DNA of 64,000 bases, taken from contig JAGDWI010000001.1 of NCBI GenBank assembly GCA_023269825.1, positions 492,492 through 556,491 of the forward strand, written 5' to 3'. How positions within the stretch are numbered: the stretch's first letter is position 1; each line of letters opens with the position of its first letter. Positions 45,723 to 54,405 of this stretch are shown here, in pieces. Below the pieces are notes generated by a model. That model was not told the DNA's origin. It did no database searches and saw only the letters and a program-made list of their open reading frames with translations. The translations under genes were made by a program, and so were the position numbers. Source of the stretch: Desulfurococcaceae archaeon (GTDB lineage Archaea; Thermoproteota; Thermoprotei_A; Sulfolobales; Desulfurococcaceae).

Positions 45723-45773
45723 AACACTACCCTTCTCTAATATGGAAGCAATTTAAACCTGGGTTCCCCGAAA

Positions 45774-46010
45774 CTATTCTCCGCTAGTTTTACCAGAGTA
45801 CTTGCTTACTTTACGAATCAAGTGAACTAAGAAAACCTCCAAGGGGTCAGCTACCCCTGTATGCATGCATATTGACAACGTGGAATCCAAGTCCTCTAAG
45901 TAGTCTTCTAGAAAAGATCTCTCATCGGGGGGCAGTATTTCAGCTATTCTCCTCATTCTCTCAACGTACTCGTTCACTATTACTCTGAGTGAAGGCGTGT
46001 TCCTACCCAT
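45774..46010 (-). CDS. Small helical protein encoded with PolB2
   Basis: A 78-residue protein (82 if TTG 46022 is used) that I do not recognise. It is acidic and helical: LRVIVNEYVERMRRIAEILPPDERSFLEDYLEDLDS, then HTGVADPLEVFLVHLIRKV. ATG 46010 is preferred because GGAG is six bases before it. It lies on the same strand as PolB2, 51 bases upstream, and so is probably co-transcribed. A role with PolB2 is inferred from position only. Confidence 0.7.
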   Translation of the reverse strand: MGRNTPSLRVIVNEYVERMRRIAEILPPDERSFLEDYLEDLDSTLSICMHTGVADPLEVFLVHLIRKVSKYSGKTSGE

Positions 46011-46136
46011 TGAAGACTCCAAAATGCAATTAGCTCATAGTGTGCTGTTAAATAAGAGGGGTCAAATAGCTTCAATCAATATTTTCGGGTATCTCTCTAG
46101 GATATTAGGTTTCCTCTTGTAACTTGGAGGAGTTAA

Positions 46137-46826
46137 ATGAAAGTAACTGGTATTAAGCAACTAGACGAGCTTTTAAACCCTTTAGATAAACATTGGATCA
46201 CGGAGTTCTACGGGGACTTTGACTTAGTTCTCAGAGTCATGCACTACACCATGGTCTATAAGAGCAGTGAGAACACTGTGTACGTTGTCTTCAATGTAGA
46301 GTTCGGGGGCATAGACACTCTGTACTTGGTTAAACTATGTAGGATTTTTGACTGTAAACTAGATAACATAGTTATCTCAAGAGCTTTCAGGCTAAATGAT
46401 GCAGTGGAAATACTAGAGGATCTAGCTTCGAAGAATAATTCAATTGTACTCTTAGCGTTTCCCTATAATTACCTCCCATTTAACCCAGCTAAGTACACGG
46501 AGGCAACCAGAGTTACAGGCATTATCGCTAAGATAGCTGCTTTTAACCAGGTAATATTGTTCAACACTGTATCCAAGCACGGGAACCATATGCCTGAGGG
46601 GGGAAGTTTCCACCACCACGTAGTAAAAGTCATAGTTAAATTAAAGCAATCGAGAGGAGTAGTATACGCTGAGTTACTGAAACACCCAGTTAAACAGGGA
46701 GGTAGGAGGATTTTCACTGAGAAGACACTAGATTACCCCTTACACTCGCTGAAGCGGAGAACAATCCTTGAATGGTTCACGAGTACCCAGTATTCTCCGG
46801 GCCATGCATTAATGAGTATGCGTTAA
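46137..46826 (+). CDS. RadA-like paralog lacking Walker A and B
   Basis: A 229-residue protein of the RecA/RadA superfamily by overall pattern: TGIKQLDELLNPLDKHWITEFYGDF matches the start of a RadA core (GI..LD.LL..G...ITEFYG), and the ending block HHHVVKVIVKLKQ...YAELLKHP resembles the RadA C-terminal strands. The P-loop that should follow EFYG reads DFDLVLRV, with no GxxxxGKT, and the Walker B strand reads SIVLLAFPYN without Asp. It is therefore unlikely to hydrolyse ATP. It is divergent from PolB2 and its small partner, suggesting a repair accessory role. ATG with GGAGGAG five bases upstream. Confidence 0.72.
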   Translation: MKVTGIKQLDELLNPLDKHWITEFYGDFDLVLRVMHYTMVYKSSENTVYVVFNVEFGGIDTLYLVKLCRIFDCKLDNIVISRAFRLNDAVEILEDLASKNNSIVLLAFPYNYLPFNPAKYTEATRVTGIIAKIAAFNQVILFNTVSKHGNHMPEGGSFHHHVVKVIVKLKQSRGVVYAELLKHPVKQGGRRIFTEKTLDYPLHSLKRRTILEWFTSTQYSPGHALMSMR

Positions 46827-46861
46827 TGGATTCGAAGCTGGAACATTAATTAAAAATTAAT

Positions 46862-47788
46862 CTATGAGAGTTTTTCCCATATGTACTTCACTACTTCCTC
46901 ATGGGAGGGTACATTGTGGCTTCCAAGTCTCTGTATTTTCAGCGCTGCAACAGCGTTACCATACAGTAGTGCTTTCCGTGGATCATAACCTTTAATCAAA
47001 CCCAGTAAGAGACCTGAAGCGAAAGCATCACCAGCTCCAGTTGTATCAACGGTTTTCTCCACTTTGAATGCAGGTATATCGTACTCTGTTTCATTCATTA
47101 ATGCGTATACTCCTTCGCTTCCTCGCTTCACTATGACTACTCTTGGCCCATACTTAGATAATTGTCTAGCAGCTTCCTTATAGTCCTCTAAGCTAGTTAA
47201 GTTCTTTGCTTCTTTCCTATTAACTAAGACTATGTCAACGTGTTTTAGTAGCTCCTTGAAGTAATCTAATCCTTTCTCGGATAATCTCCTACCTGGATCC
47301 CATGAGACAATTGAACCATGTTTCTTAGCTATTGAAGCAGCGTGAACCGATGTATCAATTCTCAGGCTCGCTATGTGAACTGCTCTAGCTTTTCTAATTA
47401 TGTTTACATCTACTTCCTCTGGTTCAAGCTCCTCGGCAGCTCCCTTGAAACCATACATTGCTATTTTTCCCTCATTATCGATTATCACTATACTGAACCC
47501 TGTGTCCTTGAATGAAACTCTCACACCTGATACATCGACGTTTTCCTTCATCAACTCCTCGATGGCTATTCTACCGAAACTATCTAGTCCTATCTTCGCT
47601 ATGATAGCGCTTCTACCCCCCAGCCTTGATACACCGATTGCTACATTAGCCGCTGAACCACCCGTCCCCCTCGTCTGCGAAATAATTGCTGCTTCCTCAT
47701 CGGGGCCTGCGAATCTGTTGACTATGAACCTTATGTCGACTAGGATATGGCCAACTGCTACTACATCGTAAATCTTCTCACTCAACAC
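46862..47788 (-). CDS. PfkB-family sugar kinase, possibly ATP-dependent phosphofructokinase
   Basis: A 308-residue ribokinase-fold kinase. The substrate-site block GGSAANVAIGVSRLGG and the catalytic signature DTTGAGDAFASGLLLG are intact. It is encoded 20 bases from FBP aldolase on the same strand, and ATP-dependent phosphofructokinases of Aeropyrum and Desulfurococcus belong to this family, so fructose 6-phosphate is a fair guess as substrate. Ribose, adenosine or another sugar cannot be excluded. GTG start. Confidence 0.86.
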   Translation of the reverse strand: MLSEKIYDVVAVGHILVDIRFIVNRFAGPDEEAAIISQTRGTGGSAANVAIGVSRLGGRSAIIAKIGLDSFGRIAIEELMKENVDVSGVRVSFKDTGFSIVIIDNEGKIAMYGFKGAAEELEPEEVDVNIIRKARAVHIASLRIDTSVHAASIAKKHGSIVSWDPGRRLSEKGLDYFKELLKHVDIVLVNRKEAKNLTSLEDYKEAARQLSKYGPRVVIVKRGSEGVYALMNETEYDIPAFKVEKTVDTTGAGDAFASGLLLGLIKGYDPRKALLYGNAVAALKIQRLGSHNVPSHEEVVKYIWEKLS

Positions 47789-47808
47789 TGAACCCTCTTT
47801 GTAGCTGC

Positions 47809-48630
47809 TTAGGTGACTAGTTTAACTGCTTCCTCGGGTGTTTTATCCTCATGTACAATCGCATTTATGGCTCGAAGCATTCCCCTGGGATTACTGTGCT
47901 GGAAAACGTTTCTACCCACAACTACTCCTCTTCCACCTGCTTGAATCACATTGTATACGTCAACGAGGAACTCTAGGTCAGTGTTTCTTCTTGGTCCACC
48001 GCTCATTAACACAGGTACACCTGACGCTGCTTCAACTACTTGTCTAAATGTCTCAACGCTACCAGTGTAGTATGTTTTAATTAGATCAGCCCCTGACTCC
48101 GCGGCCGCTCTAGCACCGTACTTAACGATTTCGACATCATACATGTTTTTAATTGCTGGTCCACGGGGGTAGGCTAATTGGAGACACGGTAATCCATATG
48201 TTTCCGCAGTGTTCCTAATGTTAACCCATTGCTCGAGCATTTCATCCTCGTATTGACTCCCCCAGTACACGGTTGCCGCAACTCCATCAGCGCCAATAGC
48301 GATCGCTTCTTCAACGAGCCCGAACGGTGATTGGAGGAGTTTCTCTGTTTCCGGTCTAAGGTTGGTTTTACTTGTAACCTTGATTATTAATGCTGCGCGG
48401 TTACTCCATATATCCCACGTTAACCTCGCTACACCTGGAAGCATCATTATAGCGTCTAATCCACCAATCACTTTCTCGATTACTCTCCGGGGATTAATTG
48501 TCTCCGCGTTGAAATCCGAGGGGCCGTGCTCAACTCCGTGATCAAATGCGAATATGACTGCTCGGCCTCTACCAATTATGCGGTTGAGTCTAATTTTTTT
48601 ACCAACCGCGTTATATGTTAAATCAATCAT
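47809..48630 (-). CDS. Class I fructose-bisphosphate aldolase, DhnA (archaeal) type
   Basis: A 273-residue aldolase of glycolysis: [29 protein letters not shown], the Schiff-base Lys in [12 protein letters not shown], and the phosphate-binding ends VLMSGGPRR and [13 protein letters not shown]. It belongs to the archaeal class IA family, which forms decamers. ATG start. With the kinase gene downstream it would cover two consecutive glycolytic steps. Confidence 0.94.
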   Translation of the reverse strand: MIDLTYNAVGKKIRLNRIIGRGRAVIFAFDHGVEHGPSDFNAETINPRRVIEKVIGGLDAIMMLPGVARLTWDIWSNRAALIIKVTSKTNLRPETEKLLQSPFGLVEEAIAIGADGVAATVYWGSQYEDEMLEQWVNIRNTAETYGLPCLQLAYPRGPAIKNMYDVEIVKYGARAAAESGADLIKTYYTGSVETFRQVVEAASGVPVLMSGGPRRNTDLEFLVDVYNVIQAGGRGVVVGRNVFQHSNPRGMLRAINAIVHEDKTPEEAVKLVT

Positions 48631-48749
48631 TACTATTCACCATTTAAGTCAACTCATCTACTCAAAACCTATTAAACACTAAAAACATGTCATCACAGGG
48701 ATTGATTCCCGTAGATTTGTTTAATTGATTACCTAATGGGGATCAGCGT

Positions 48750-49877
48750 ATGGTTGATTACAGTGAATTAATGAGTGAACTAGATGAATTATATAAGAAT
48801 ACGCCTAAACACGTTGATGGAGGCATCCTGGGTTCAATGACTACTTGGCCCCACAGAATCGGCGTGGAAGCATTCCTAAGGTTCATCCACGTTAATGGAA
48901 ACGATCCTTTCACTTTCAGAGCAGTAGCTGAGTGTGAAAGTAAATTAGTGAGAGAAGTAGGAGCATTATTCAACGCTGAAGTGGGCTTACATACTTCGGG
49001 TGGAACAGAGTCAAATATACTAGCAGTATTCGCGGCTAGAAAAGCAGCCAAGGGCGAAACCGTTATTGCTCCCTCCACTGTTCATAAATCAGTGGATAAA
49101 GCATGTGATTTAATGAACTGTAAGTTACTGAAGATTCCAACACACCCATTGAAACCAGTTGACTTGAAAACACTTGAAGAATATGTTTTAAAGTATAAAC
49201 CATTTCTCGTCATAATCACTGCGGGGACAACTGAGACAGGAGTCGTTGACCCCGTAGAAGAAGCATCGGAACTAGCTGAGAAACATGGATTCCTTCTACA
49301 CGTGGACGCTGCGTATGGAGGCCTACTGATACCATTCCTGAGAAAACATGGATTAATAAAGACAGAGTTAAAGATGAGTAGCGGAGTAACCAGTATAACT
49401 GTAGATATGCATAAGAACGGAATGGCCCCCATACCTTCAAGTCTACTCTTCTTCAACAACGAGGAGTTAAAGGAGAAAGTCTGCTTCGACATGGATTACA
49501 TGCCGAGCGGTAAATCATGCGGTCTACTTGGAACGAGGCCAGGTGGAGCAGTAGTAGCTGCATATTACACTTGGAGAGCCATTGGTTTAAATGGATACGA
49601 GGAAAATGCTTTGAGAATGATGAGGATCGCTCATTTACTACACAGTGAGCTGAAACAGATAACGGGGATTGAAGTATACCCCTTCAATCTACCAATAATC
49701 ACGTTTAAATCTAGACGCTACAGTAGTGATTTATTATTGAATAAGTTGGCTGAGAGAAAGCTTTATTTGTATAAAGCACCATCATTGAACGCTCTAAGAG
49801 TAGTAATAATGCCTCATCACAGAGAAGAGCACCTCTACGCATTAATCAAGGCTCTGAGAGAACTACATCAGCTTTGA
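48750..49877 (+). CDS. mfnA: PLP-dependent decarboxylase, MfnA type (aspartate/tyrosine)
   Basis: A 375-residue group II decarboxylase: HTSGGTESNILAVFAARKAA, the His-stacking VHKSVDKACDL, the Asp of HVDAAYGGLLIPF and the PLP lysine in VDMHKNGMAPIP. In non-methanogenic archaea such enzymes act as aspartate decarboxylases that make beta-alanine for coenzyme A; in methanogens MfnA makes tyramine. The former is more likely here, by inference. ATG with GGGGATC upstream. Confidence 0.88.
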   Translation: MVDYSELMSELDELYKNTPKHVDGGILGSMTTWPHRIGVEAFLRFIHVNGNDPFTFRAVAECESKLVREVGALFNAEVGLHTSGGTESNILAVFAARKAAKGETVIAPSTVHKSVDKACDLMNCKLLKIPTHPLKPVDLKTLEEYVLKYKPFLVIITAGTTETGVVDPVEEASELAEKHGFLLHVDAAYGGLLIPFLRKHGLIKTELKMSSGVTSITVDMHKNGMAPIPSSLLFFNNEELKEKVCFDMDYMPSGKSCGLLGTRPGGAVVAAYYTWRAIGLNGYEENALRMMRIAHLLHSELKQITGIEVYPFNLPIITFKSRRYSSDLLLNKLAERKLYLYKAPSLNALRVVIMPHHREEHLYALIKALRELHQL

Positions 49878-49906
49878 TAGATATGATCTCAACGTAGAAG
49901 AATACT

Positions 49907-49919
49907 CCATGAATCATGG
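49907..49919 (+). repeat. Palindrome upstream of the PLD-like gene
   Basis: CCATGAATCATGG has two 6-base arms around a central A. It lies just before the TATA element of the next gene (49925-49935), a position usual for an operator or activator site. Confidence 0.35.
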
Positions 49920-49924
49920 ATTCC

Positions 49925-49935
49925 TTATTTAAACC
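49925..49935 (+). promoter_or_regulatory. Promoter of the PLD-like gene
   Basis: TTATTTAAACC predicts a start near 49956, so that ATG 49958 is leaderless. Confidence 0.5.
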
Positions 49936-49957
49936 TTAAGAGTAATGATTCGTCGAG

Positions 49958-50581
49958 ATGGTGGTGGAAATGCCTAGAAGGAGCAAGCACAGTTTCTCCA
50001 TGTTGTTATTAATCATCGTGTTCATGTTTGGAGTCATCGTTGGCTACATCGCGGCTCAGGAGATAATACCCGAGAAAAAAGTGGAACAAACCGGAATAAT
50101 TCAGTTACCATCTAACAGTATAGTATTTCTGCCTGACAACGAGTATCTAGGTAAACTCCTCCATGTTCTCGATAACGCGAATAAGAGCGTTTACGTCGTC
50201 ATGTACGTGGTTAAATATGATCCCAGAGAGGTTGACGACCCCGTGAACACTATTTTGGAGAAACTCGTTGAACTACGTGGAAAAGGATTAGATATCAAAA
50301 TCGTGGTTGATGACGAGACATATGAGAGTTACCAAGATACAATAGAGTACTTGAAATACAACAATGTACCAGTGAAACTAGATGAAAGCGGATCGAGGAC
50401 TACTCACGCTAAAATAGTGATAATAGATGGGGAAGTAGTTTTAATCGGTAGCCACAACTGGACTGAGAGTGCTTTATCCAATAACCATGAAACCACTTTA
50501 ATGGTGTACTCGAAGGATTTAGCGAAACAGGTTGTAGACTACTTCTACAGAATATGGAGCAATGGTAGAACAATACCTTAA
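49958..50581 (+). CDS. Membrane-anchored phospholipase D-like protein (single HKD motif)
   Basis: A 207-residue protein with an N-terminal basic stretch and one membrane helix (FSMLLLIIVFMFGVIVGYIAA), then a PLD domain with one HxK motif (THAKIVIIDGEVVLIGSHNWT). Single-motif members act as dimers and are nucleases (Nuc/endonuclease type) or phosphodiesterases. The domain lies outside the membrane, on the extracytoplasmic side if the positive residues stay inside. The substrate is unknown. Confidence 0.85.
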   Translation: MVVEMPRRSKHSFSMLLLIIVFMFGVIVGYIAAQEIIPEKKVEQTGIIQLPSNSIVFLPDNEYLGKLLHVLDNANKSVYVVMYVVKYDPREVDDPVNTILEKLVELRGKGLDIKIVVDDETYESYQDTIEYLKYNNVPVKLDESGSRTTHAKIVIIDGEVVLIGSHNWTESALSNNHETTLMVYSKDLAKQVVDYFYRIWSNGRTIP

Positions 50582-50636
50582 CTATGCGTGTTTTCAGTGA
50601 AAGTGTATTCCGTGTGATTAAAAACAATAGATTACA

Positions 50637-52394
50637 TTATTGTTTCTCAGCGCATTTTTCGAAGAAGGATAACATGTAGAATAATACTTCAGCAATTTTA
50701 TTAGGGCTAGTTATAGCGTGACCTATGCCTGGAACCACGTGGAGTTGAAAGGTTTTACCATACTCCATTAACTTATATGCTAGGTTTAATACTGGTTTTA
50801 AAGGCGTCCTAGTATCGTTTTGTGGCTGAATTATCGCTATCGGTGACTTCAAGTTGATTACTTTAGTTGAAGGAGACCTCTCCTTCCAAAGCTCCCTCTT
50901 ATTGTCGAACAATATGTTTATGAATTCCCTGAATACAGCGTCACTGAGCATATACATCTCCTCCCAATCAGCAACTGGTGCTCCCGCGACACCGCACTCA
51001 AATAACTCGGGTTTACTGAAAGTTGACCATAGTGTCATGTATCCACCGTAACTGTAACCCCAGATGAATGCTTCTTCACCTAGTTTATTTTCCAGAGCCC
51101 ACTTAGTAGCTGCTTCAACATCCATTAAGTCTCCTCCACCAGGGTCACCTATATCTAGTAACCTGAACTTCTCACCGTACCCTGTTGAACCCCTGAAATT
51201 TGGAGCTACAACATTGTAACCCGATGCTGCTAGAACACTTATTAAAGGTGTCCATGAATCAGCTACTTCACTCCATGGGCCTCCATGCACATATACCACG
51301 AATTGTTTCTTTTTATCGTTTTTCCTTGTTTTAACCACGTACGTTGGGATATCTAAACCATCCAAGGACTTTATTTTCACGAATTCCACTTCTCCCAACG
51401 CGTTTTCTACTTCCTCCGGTAGCTTAGACCCTATGACCTCTATATTCGTTGAATCAGAGTAAACCATGATTCTAGTTGGTTTCACGAGGCTTGAGTAAGT
51501 GTAGTATAATCTTTGATCAATGAGGAACGCGTTAGATATGAAGCCGTCGAGTACCTCTACTTTTCTACCATCAATGAATACTCTTGATTTACCGTTTTTC
51601 TTACCGATAACTACGAGCTTGCCTTCAAACTCCCTGTAGTATAAGTATTCAACGGGATTATATTCCTCGAGGTCGCGCGAAGGTAATTTCAAGTTACTGA
51701 ACTCACCTGACTCTGGATCTAGCAGCATGAGTGTACCTGTATCACCTGTCACGGCGTTTGTTTCAAATAATATTTTTCCACTTGATAACAAGTACGGGTT
51801 TTTATTAATGCTTCTTTCTCGCGGTGTATACACGTGGAATTCTCCACTATTGTAGTTGAAGACGAATATTTCCGTTGACCGAGGATCCTTCCTTAAGTTT
51901 CCTTCTCCTACTACAATACCCTTACGAGCACTCGTTACTCTCGCGTATGTATTTAATTTAAGGAGCTTTTGCACAGAGCGGTCTCTCTCACCCACGTATA
52001 ATGCCACGTCTTCCTCAGAAGCACCTACGAAAAACGATTTTCCCTCATCGTCAACTATGCCGAGTACTCTCACAGGGGACATTTCCTCGTAAAGGATTTC
52101 ATCGTCTTTAGTGAGATCCACGTATCCAACCACCTGGAGCTCCTTACCATGTGAAACATCTCGGGTAAAGAGAACTCTCGTGCGATCTAGGGATAATTCA
52201 CCCGGCCAGTGAATAGTTACCCTAGATAACCTTTTCCTATTATCTGTCTCTTCGTCTAGAGCCCATATCGAGTTGAACCCGCCTTCCATGGTTTGATATA
52301 TTACTCTATTCGCGTAGTCTACTCCGAGTAAAATATATGTTGGTGTATATACGATTGATTCAACAACTTGAGCTATATCACTAATCTTGGACAT
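50637..52394 (-). CDS. S9-family serine peptidase (acylaminoacyl-peptidase/prolyl oligopeptidase-like)
   Basis: A 585-residue cytoplasmic peptidase for short peptides. The N-terminal two thirds form a beta-propeller; the C-terminal hydrolase holds the nucleophile in GYSYGGYMT, the Asp in QPQNDTRTPLKP and the His in PGIGHAI. The length fits archaeal acylaminoacyl-peptidases. It is encoded 115 bases from the oligopeptide permease genes on the same strand and so may degrade imported peptides. ATG 52394 with GAGGTG upstream; TATA GATTTATAAAC near 52438-52448. Confidence 0.9.
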   Translation of the reverse strand: MSKISDIAQVVESIVYTPTYILLGVDYANRVIYQTMEGGFNSIWALDEETDNRKRLSRVTIHWPGELSLDRTRVLFTRDVSHGKELQVVGYVDLTKDDEILYEEMSPVRVLGIVDDEGKSFFVGASEEDVALYVGERDRSVQKLLKLNTYARVTSARKGIVVGEGNLRKDPRSTEIFVFNYNSGEFHVYTPRERSINKNPYLLSSGKILFETNAVTGDTGTLMLLDPESGEFSNLKLPSRDLEEYNPVEYLYYREFEGKLVVIGKKNGKSRVFIDGRKVEVLDGFISNAFLIDQRLYYTYSSLVKPTRIMVYSDSTNIEVIGSKLPEEVENALGEVEFVKIKSLDGLDIPTYVVKTRKNDKKKQFVVYVHGGPWSEVADSWTPLISVLAASGYNVVAPNFRGSTGYGEKFRLLDIGDPGGGDLMDVEAATKWALENKLGEEAFIWGYSYGGYMTLWSTFSKPELFECGVAGAPVADWEEMYMLSDAVFREFINILFDNKRELWKERSPSTKVINLKSPIAIIQPQNDTRTPLKPVLNLAYKLMEYGKTFQLHVVPGIGHAITSPNKIAEVLFYMLSFFEKCAEKQ

Positions 52395-52509
52395 GAATAC
52401 ACCTCATATATGAGTGTGTAATATTTTTGGGTTGAGTTTATAAATCTTCCACTTTGTTCAGGATCATGTATGTAGAATACGTTTATACTTAGAAAAAACA
52501 AAGAGGTTT

Positions 52510-53427
52510 TTAATATGCTCTACGCCTCGGGTTCAAGTACCTTGTTAAAGCGTCTCCCAGAAAGTTCCAACCCAGCACGTTTATCGTTAAGAATAATCCT
52601 GGGAACAAGCTAATCCAGTACGCTCTGAATATCAGTTGCTGCCCCTCATATATCATTCTACCCCAACTCGGGTAATTCGGATCCCCTAAACCCAGGTAAC
52701 TTAAACCAGCTTCGAGGAGCATCGCGTTACTCACTAATAGCACTGTGTACGATAATGTAAGTGGAACTATCGCGGGCATAATGTGTTTAACCATGATGAA
52801 TCTCTTTGAAGCACCGAATGCCTGCGATACCTCAACATATAGTCTCTCCTTCAGTGATAAAACCTGTGCTCTAATAACTCTAGCTACTGTTGGCCAACTC
52901 GTCACTGCTACTACGAAAATCAAGTTGTAGACGTTGGGCCTCATTATTACTGCTATTAGTAGAGCTAGAAAGAATGTTGGTATCATCATGAATATCTCTA
53001 TAATTCTGCTCACAACTGTATCAACTAAGCCTCCATACGTGCCAGCTATCATCCCTATGATTGTACCTATCAGGGATGCTGAGAAAGCAGCTGCTAAACC
53101 AACACTGATACTTACTCTAGCTCCCCATAGAACTCTGCTTAGTACATCTCTCCCATACCTATCCGTACCGAACAGGTGTTCACCGCCTGGAGACAGGAAG
53201 GGAGTATAATCCATTGCGTCAGGGTTCGGTAAAGGCCACATATGTATAGTTAACGCTATGACGCCCGTCGCGACAACAATTGTTAAACCAAATAACCCTG
53301 ATTTATCTCTAACCAGGTAATTGATCGCGTTCAGTAAACTACTTATAATTCTCCCCACTCTCCTCGTGCCATTCATTAATACTTGTGTTTGCACGACTTT
53401 GGTAACTCTCGTTACTGTTTTCCCCAT
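52510..53427 (-). CDS. Oligopeptide ABC transporter permease, DppC-like
   Basis: A 305-residue permease with six predicted helices. The N-terminal part PFLSPGGEHLFGTDRYGRDVLSRVLWGARVS is the DppC/OppC signature, and the EAA loop EVSQAFGASKRFIMVKHIMP is present. It forms the import channel with DppB, encoded 3 bases upstream. No ATPase gene follows in the window; the next gene on this strand is a peptidase. Confidence 0.92.
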   Translation of the reverse strand: MGKTVTRVTKVVQTQVLMNGTRRVGRIISSLLNAINYLVRDKSGLFGLTIVVATGVIALTIHMWPLPNPDAMDYTPFLSPGGEHLFGTDRYGRDVLSRVLWGARVSISVGLAAAFSASLIGTIIGMIAGTYGGLVDTVVSRIIEIFMMIPTFFLALLIAVIMRPNVYNLIFVVAVTSWPTVARVIRAQVLSLKERLYVEVSQAFGASKRFIMVKHIMPAIVPLTLSYTVLLVSNAMLLEAGLSYLGLGDPNYPSWGRMIYEGQQLIFRAYWISLFPGLFLTINVLGWNFLGDALTRYLNPRRRAY

Positions 53428-53430
53428 TGA

Positions 53431-54405
53431 TCACCCCCTCCTAATCCTCGGGTCTAAGTAGCTGTAAACAATGTCAACCAATATGTTGGCAACTATGACC
53501 ATGGTTGTAACGAATAAGAATATTCCCATGATTAATGGGTAATCTCTCGCACTAATGGCATTCAACATTAAGCCACCTATACCTGGCCACGCGAAAACAT
53601 TCTCAATTATTGCGGCTCCAGCGAACGCGAAACCTAGCTGCAATCCCAGTAGCGTGATTGCAGGTAAGAGAGCGTTTCTCAAAACATGTTTGTAAAGTAT
53701 CTTGAATTTAGGTAACCCCATTGCTTGTAGAGTTAGAACATAATCCTCCGTCAATTGATCCATTACCACGCTCTTAGTTAAGCGGAAGTACGCTGGAAAC
53801 ACGCCTAGTGTCAGCGTTGTGATTGGCAGTATAGCGTGTTTCACTATATCCAAGTAGTACTCGAAACTACCCGTTTTACCCATTAGTTGAGCGCTCACCA
53901 TACCTGTAGCGGGCACTAGTTTCAAGTTCACGCTGAAAACGTTTATTAAGACTATGCCGAGCCAGAATAATGGCACAGAGTGAAATACCATTGCAAACGT
54001 TGATAGAAAAGAGTCAAGGATGCTTCCAGCTCTATTAGCGGATATCGTTGCAAGCAGAGTACCTATAATGAAGCCAAGTATAATGCTTGGCACAGTAATC
54101 ATGAGGGTTGTGGGTATTCTCTCCAATATTAGCTTTGAAACAGGTTCAAGGTACCTATACGAGATACCGAGATCTCCTTGGAGCACATTGTACATATATA
54201 AGAGTAGTCTTTCATGCACTGGTTTATCGAGGCCCCATTTCTTCATCATGTAATCCATGTACTCCTTGCTCACGAGACCGGTTTCTCCTCCCATGAATAT
54301 AACTGGGTTACCTGGAGCTAAGTTAACGACGAGGAAGTTTATTACGAGGACGGATATTAAGACTAAAAAAGAACCTAGGATTCTGTTCAGTAAATACGTT
54401 TTCAT
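53431..54405 (-). CDS. Oligopeptide ABC transporter permease, DppB-like
   Basis: A 324-residue permease of the DppB/OppB type: LGSFLVLISVLVINFLVVNLAPGNPV at the N-terminus and the EAA loop TLQAMGLPKFKILYKHVLRNALLP. The end, NILVDIVYSYLDPRIRRG, is the family hallmark. It overlaps the binding-protein gene by four bases (ATGA) and precedes the DppC-like gene by 3. Confidence 0.93.
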   Translation of the reverse strand: MKTYLLNRILGSFLVLISVLVINFLVVNLAPGNPVIFMGGETGLVSKEYMDYMMKKWGLDKPVHERLLLYMYNVLQGDLGISYRYLEPVSKLILERIPTTLMITVPSIILGFIIGTLLATISANRAGSILDSFLSTFAMVFHSVPLFWLGIVLINVFSVNLKLVPATGMVSAQLMGKTGSFEYYLDIVKHAILPITTLTLGVFPAYFRLTKSVVMDQLTEDYVLTLQAMGLPKFKILYKHVLRNALLPAITLLGLQLGFAFAGAAIIENVFAWPGIGGLMLNAISARDYPLIMGIFLFVTTMVIVANILVDIVYSYLDPRIRRG

